From the NCBI GenBank assembly GCA_003217965.1, contig QHNB01000213.1:1-7090 (forward strand): a stretch of 7,090 nucleotides of DNA, given 5' to 3'. This stretch comes from Verrucomicrobiota bacterium. GTDB lineage: Bacteria > Verrucomicrobiota > Verrucomicrobiia > Chthoniobacterales > UBA10450. The position numbers and the translations under genes were made by a program. Each line of letters opens with the position of its first letter. Position 1 is the first letter of the stretch. Below are positions 4,421 to 7,090 of the stretch, in pieces. The notes under the pieces were generated by a model. The model was not told where the DNA came from. It did no database searches and worked only from the letters and a program-made list of their open reading frames with translations.

Positions 4421-6229
4421 ATGCCACAAACCGAAGCAGAAATTCAGCGACAGAAGGAAATGCAGCAGGCCGAAGAGCTGCTGTTTAGCGGACGGCAGGA
4501 ACTCGGATTTGCCAAAGGCTTATTCCACGGAAATTTCGTCGCCGATTGGGTGATGCCGTATCCGCGGCTTGCCGCCGCCCAGGAAACCGAGTTGGAAAGC
4601 GCGTTGGCTGAGGTTCGGCAAATGCTCGATCGCGAGCTTGATCCAGACTGGATTGATCGAAATGCAGACATTCCGCGTAATCTTGTCGAGGGGCTCGCTC
4701 ACACAGGCGTCCTTGGAATGACCGCGCCACGCGAATTCGGAGGCCGGGGATTTTCCCAGATGCAGTGTTGCCGAATCCTTGAGGAAATCGGCAAGCGCGA
4801 TGCGTCGACTTCCGTCTTCGTCAATGCCCATCATTCGATTGGAATCCGCGCGCTGATTTTGTTTGGGACGCGGGAGCAGAAGGCGCGCTGGCTGCCCCCG
4901 CTCGTCACCGGCGAACAACTGGCGGCATTCGCGTTAACCGAGCGCGATGCGGGCTCCGATGCCGCGAATGTGCGAATGACCGCGACTCCGAGCGAGGATG
5001 GGTCGCACTTTATTTTAAATGGCGAGAAACGTTACATCACCAACGCGGGCATTGCCCAGGTGTGGACGGTAATGGCGCGAACGCCCGTTCCCGGAAAACC
5101 CGGTAAAGACGCGATCACCGCGTTCCTGGTTACGCCGGATATGCCAGGTGTTGAGATGATCAACCCGCGCATGCCAAAACTAGGAATTCGCGGCACGGCC
5201 ACGGCCCGGTTTCGCTTGAACAATGTTCCCGTGCCAAAGGAGAACATCCTCGGACCATTGGGCAAGGGATTGCGGGTCGCGCTCACGGTGCTGGATTTCG
5301 GACGAACGACATTTGGCGCATGTTGCACCGGCGCGGCGAAAACATGCCTCCGCCTCGCCATCGAGCACGCCAACTCGCGTCAACAGTTCAAGAAAACACT
5401 GGGCGATTTCGATTTGGTCAAAAAGAAAATCGCGCGCATGGCAGCCGACGTTTACGCGATGGAAGCGATGACTCAGGTCACGGCCTCGCTCATCGACCGC
5501 GGGCTCGAGGACTACATGATCGAGACAGCGATGTTAAAAGTGTTTACGACCGAGCGCCTGTGGGAAGCGGTCAATGACGCGTTTCAGATTCACGGCGGCT
5601 CCGCCTACTTCGATGACAGTCCGCTCGGGCGTATCTTGCGCGACGCCCGAATCAATCAGATCGGCGAAGGAAGCAACGAAGTCCTTACCTCATTCATTGC
5701 GTTGGTGGGGATGCGCGGACCGGGCATGGAGTTCAAGGAAATCTACGACACCATGATGAAGCCGAACATTCAGAGCATCGGGCGCGCGTTTAATTCCGGA
5801 ATGAACCGGCTGTCGGCCACCGTGCGAACTCCGGGCGTGCCAGTCCGTAGCTCCGAATTGCGCGGCTTTGCCGGACAACTTGGCCGTTTGATCTGGCGCT
5901 TCAATGTCGCGGTCAATCGCGCGCTCGTCGTTTACCGCGAGCCGGTGCTCGATATGCAGCTCCTCCAGGAACGAATCGCGGGCGCCGCAATGGAATTATT
6001 TGCTTCAACCTGCACCCTCAGTCGTTGGGATGCGGAGTTACAGGCACGCGACCGGAATGGCGAAGTCCGTCAGCCTGATTTCAGCGCTCCGGATTATTTT
6101 CTGCGTAAATCAATCCGTCACGCCAAGCAATTGCTGGCGGAGTTAAATGACAACGACGACAAAGCGCTGCTCGCTTCGGCTAACGCCGCGCTAGGAAAGA
6201 CCGAGCAGTCGGAGCCAAAGCGGCAGTAA
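4421..6229 (+). CDS. Acyl-CoA dehydrogenase, VLCAD/ACAD9-like long form
   Basis: This FAD enzyme catalyses the first step of fatty-acid beta-oxidation, making the trans-2,3 double bond of acyl-CoA and passing electrons to electron-transferring flavoprotein. The N-terminus has FAKGLFHGNFVADWVMPYP, a VLCAD-type lead-in. The helical N-domain follows, with GVLGMTAPREFGGRG and the HHSIGIRALILFGT segment. The FAD-contacting block FALTERDAGSD starts at Phe170, followed by GEKRYITNAG in the beta domain. The C-domain has LDFGRTTFGA, SRQQFKK, DAFQIHGGSAY and RDARINQIGEGSNEVL. Glu416 in IGEGSNE is the expected catalytic base. At 602 residues it is about 200 longer than a short- or medium-chain enzyme. 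The extra C-terminal helical domain, as in mitochondrial VLCAD, suggests long-chain substrates and possible membrane contact. The ATG start fits the family and no Shine-Dalgarno sequence is seen. It appears intact. Exact chain-length preference is unknown. Confidence 0.93.
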   Translation: MPQTEAEIQRQKEMQQAEELLFSGRQELGFAKGLFHGNFVADWVMPYPRLAAAQETELESALAEVRQMLDRELDPDWIDRNADIPRNLVEGLAHTGVLGMTAPREFGGRGFSQMQCCRILEEIGKRDASTSVFVNAHHSIGIRALILFGTREQKARWLPPLVTGEQLAAFALTERDAGSDAANVRMTATPSEDGSHFILNGEKRYITNAGIAQVWTVMARTPVPGKPGKDAITAFLVTPDMPGVEMINPRMPKLGIRGTATARFRLNNVPVPKENILGPLGKGLRVALTVLDFGRTTFGACCTGAAKTCLRLAIEHANSRQQFKKTLGDFDLVKKKIARMAADVYAMEAMTQVTASLIDRGLEDYMIETAMLKVFTTERLWEAVNDAFQIHGGSAYFDDSPLGRILRDARINQIGEGSNEVLTSFIALVGMRGPGMEFKEIYDTMMKPNIQSIGRAFNSGMNRLSATVRTPGVPVRSSELRGFAGQLGRLIWRFNVAVNRALVVYREPVLDMQLLQERIAGAAMELFASTCTLSRWDAELQARDRNGEVRQPDFSAPDYFLRKSIRHAKQLLAELNDNDDKALLASANAALGKTEQSEPKRQ

Positions 6230-6230
6230 T

Positions 6231-6251
6231 TTCCCGATTAGGACACGGGAA
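6231..6251 (+). terminator. Weak hairpin just after the dehydrogenase stop
   Basis: TTCCCG (6231-6236) and CGGGAA (6246-6251) form a 6-bp stem with a 9-base loop two bases after the TAA stop. There is no T-run, so intrinsic termination is doubtful. A separate 12-base perfect palindrome, GATTCTAGAATC, follows at 6260-6271. Either may be incidental. Confidence 0.22.
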
Positions 6252-6330
6252 TAGCCGTGGATTCTAGAATCTCCATTGGGCGGATTCGTTCCGGCGTGAC
6301 CAGCTCACGCACTTCACTCTGAGCTTCATC

Positions 6331-6393
6331 TGTAGCCGCCCCGCTCTGTCGGGGCGCCGAAGCGACGCGGAGGCGGGTCGGGGCGTTCCTTTT
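6331..6393 (+). repeat. REP-like palindrome with duplicated arm and T-rich tail; possible terminator
   Basis: TGTAGC is followed by CGCCCCG (6337-6343), the loop CTCTGT and CGGGGCG (6350-6356), a perfect 7-bp hairpin with the same loop as the element at 236-263. A second CGGGGCG at 6379-6385 could compete for the same 5' arm and is followed by TTCCTTTT. In that alternative fold the structure resembles an intrinsic terminator for the dehydrogenase transcript, about 100 bases after its stop. Confidence 0.55.
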
Positions 6394-6440
6394 ACTCGCC
6401 GGCGACATAGCTGCGAAACATAAGGCTACTGCACACAGGC

Positions 6441-6485
6441 GTTGTAGCTGCCGCCCGTACTGGCGGCAGAAACGAAAGTAGGAGT
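6441..6485 (+). repeat. REP-like palindrome, copy B (matches 95-139)
   Basis: GTTGTAG is followed by a perfect 8-bp stem, CTGCCGCC (6448-6455) with GGCGGCAG (6462-6469), around the loop CGTACT. The whole 45 bases align without gaps with 95-139 at 36 positions. It sits about 45 bases before the glycosyltransferase start. The rest of the 6230-6529 gap holds no gene I can support. Confidence 0.6.
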
Positions 6486-6529
6486 TCGGTTTTATCAACT
6501 GTGACAAACCGCCCGAGGCGGCATGAAAA

Positions 6530-7090
6530 ATGGTTCAAGAGGTCGCACGGATTGTTCCGCCTGCGATGGATTTGCCCTCACTAACCATTTTGATCCCGTG
6601 CTTGAACGAAGAGCTCGGCGTTGCGGCTGTCGTGCGCGAGTATGCGGCAGCGTTCCCGCGTGCGGACATCCTCGTCGTCGATAACGGGTCCGAAGATCGC
6701 ACCGCAGCAGCTGCTAAAGAGGCCGGCGCTACAGTCATAACCGAGAAGCGACGCGGCAAAGCGCGAGCGGTCGCGACAGCTTTAGCAGCAATCGATACCG
6801 ACTTGGTTTTGATGATCGACGGAGACGGCAGTTATCCGGCCGAAGGCGCAAGACTCCTGATGCAGGAATATATGCGCGAGCCAGCCGATATGATTACTGG
6901 CATCCGCAGCGCACAGGATACGTCACATCTTTTCCGCCCGATGCATCAATGGGGCATGTCGATCTTCGCTACGGTCCTGAACTTGGTGTTCTGGTTTAAG
7001 CCGCTGGATTTGTTTTCCGGACTGCGACTTTTTTCGCGCCGCTTTTATCAACACGTTCCTGTGCTCTCGCGGGGATTCGAACTGGAAATC
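6530..7090 (+). CDS. Family 2 glycosyltransferase (DPM1/DPG-synthase-like), 5' part
   Basis: The frame is open for 187 codons to the window edge, so the gene is incomplete at its 3' end. The GT-A nucleotide-binding start LTILIPCLNEE is followed by ILVVDNGSEDRT with Asp51, then EKRRGKARAVATAL, and the metal/sugar-nucleotide motif DGDGSYP with Asp97 and Asp99. Later segments, DMITGIRS, the hydrophobic WGMSIFATVLNLVFWF (from Trp141), DLFSGLRLFSRR and GFELEI, match GT2 enzymes that move a sugar from a nucleotide donor to a polyprenyl-phosphate at the inner membrane face. ATG 6530 is chosen because GAGG lies 11 bases upstream (6515-6518). ATG 6566 in the same frame is an alternative, closer to the conserved core. 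An overlapping ATG at 6523 is in another frame. Donor and acceptor cannot be told from the sequence. Confidence 0.88.
   Translation, partial: MVQEVARIVPPAMDLPSLTILIPCLNEELGVAAVVREYAAAFPRADILVVDNGSEDRTAAAAKEAGATVITEKRRGKARAVATALAAIDTDLVLMIDGDGSYPAEGARLLMQEYMREPADMITGIRSAQDTSHLFRPMHQWGMSIFATVLNLVFWFKPLDLFSGLRLFSRRFYQHVPVLSRGFELEI

Noticed and set aside
4421..6229. Fusion of an acyl-CoA dehydrogenase with a second enzyme, suggested by its length of 602 aa
   Set aside because: The extra C-terminal region fits the normal helical domain of VLCAD/ACAD9-type enzymes and has no second catalytic motif.
6238..6507. 89-codon open frame on the minus strand between the dehydrogenase and the glycosyltransferase
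   Set aside because: Most of it is encoded by the two REP-like palindromes. The last 25 or so residues look more protein-like but are not recognised, so I do not call a gene.

Overview
The window reads as a bacterial chromosome fragment, most plausibly from a soil Verrucomicrobiota (Chthoniobacterales/Spartobacteria-like). This is inferred from three things: the style of the intergenic palindromes bounded by TGTAGC/GCTACA, the Zn-ribbon type of B12-dependent ribonucleotide reductase, and start codons without clear Shine-Dalgarno sequences. No rRNA or marker gene is present to confirm it.

Layout. Bases 1-796 are mostly non-coding. They hold a possible partial gene running off the left edge on the minus strand, a complete tRNA-Ser(CGA) on the minus strand (333-419) with a plausible promoter, and at least five REP-like palindromes around the tRNA. 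Bases 797-3846 hold a class II, adenosylcobalamin-dependent ribonucleotide reductase (nrdJ) in two reading frames that meet at an ATGA overlap (2224-2227). Bases about 3860-4396 encode a short SLOG-fold protein of the 'putative molybdenum carrier' (cpYpsA) family. Bases 4421-6229 encode a 602-residue VLCAD-like acyl-CoA dehydrogenase. A 300-base gap (6230-6529) again carries REP-like palindromes. A family 2 glycosyltransferase starts at 6530 and runs off the right edge.

How the genes work together. nrdJ, the SLOG gene and the dehydrogenase lie in one direction with gaps of about 15-60 and 24 bases and could be co-transcribed, but their functions (deoxynucleotide synthesis, putative nucleotide/cofactor binding, fatty-acid oxidation) do not make an obvious pathway. 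The glycosyltransferase is separated by the repeat-rich gap and is probably a separate unit.

Main points for a second look. (1) The nrdJ copy has Phe where the family's thiyl-radical cysteine is expected (N-L-F-S-E instead of N-P-C-S-E). (2) It has also lost about 39 residues at the ATGA junction, yet shows no other stop over more than 1000 codons. (3) The SLOG gene lacks any standard start codon in front of its SGGQTG motif, although the frame is open there. (4) The same gene contains a 51-base palindromic repeat that adds exactly 17 in-frame codons. (5) A family of GTAG-footed palindromes occupies both intergenic regions, with a covarying stem pair in its longest member. Items 1-3 could be sequencing or assembly errors (this may be metagenomic sequence), gene decay, or real remodelling. 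The sequence alone cannot separate these.
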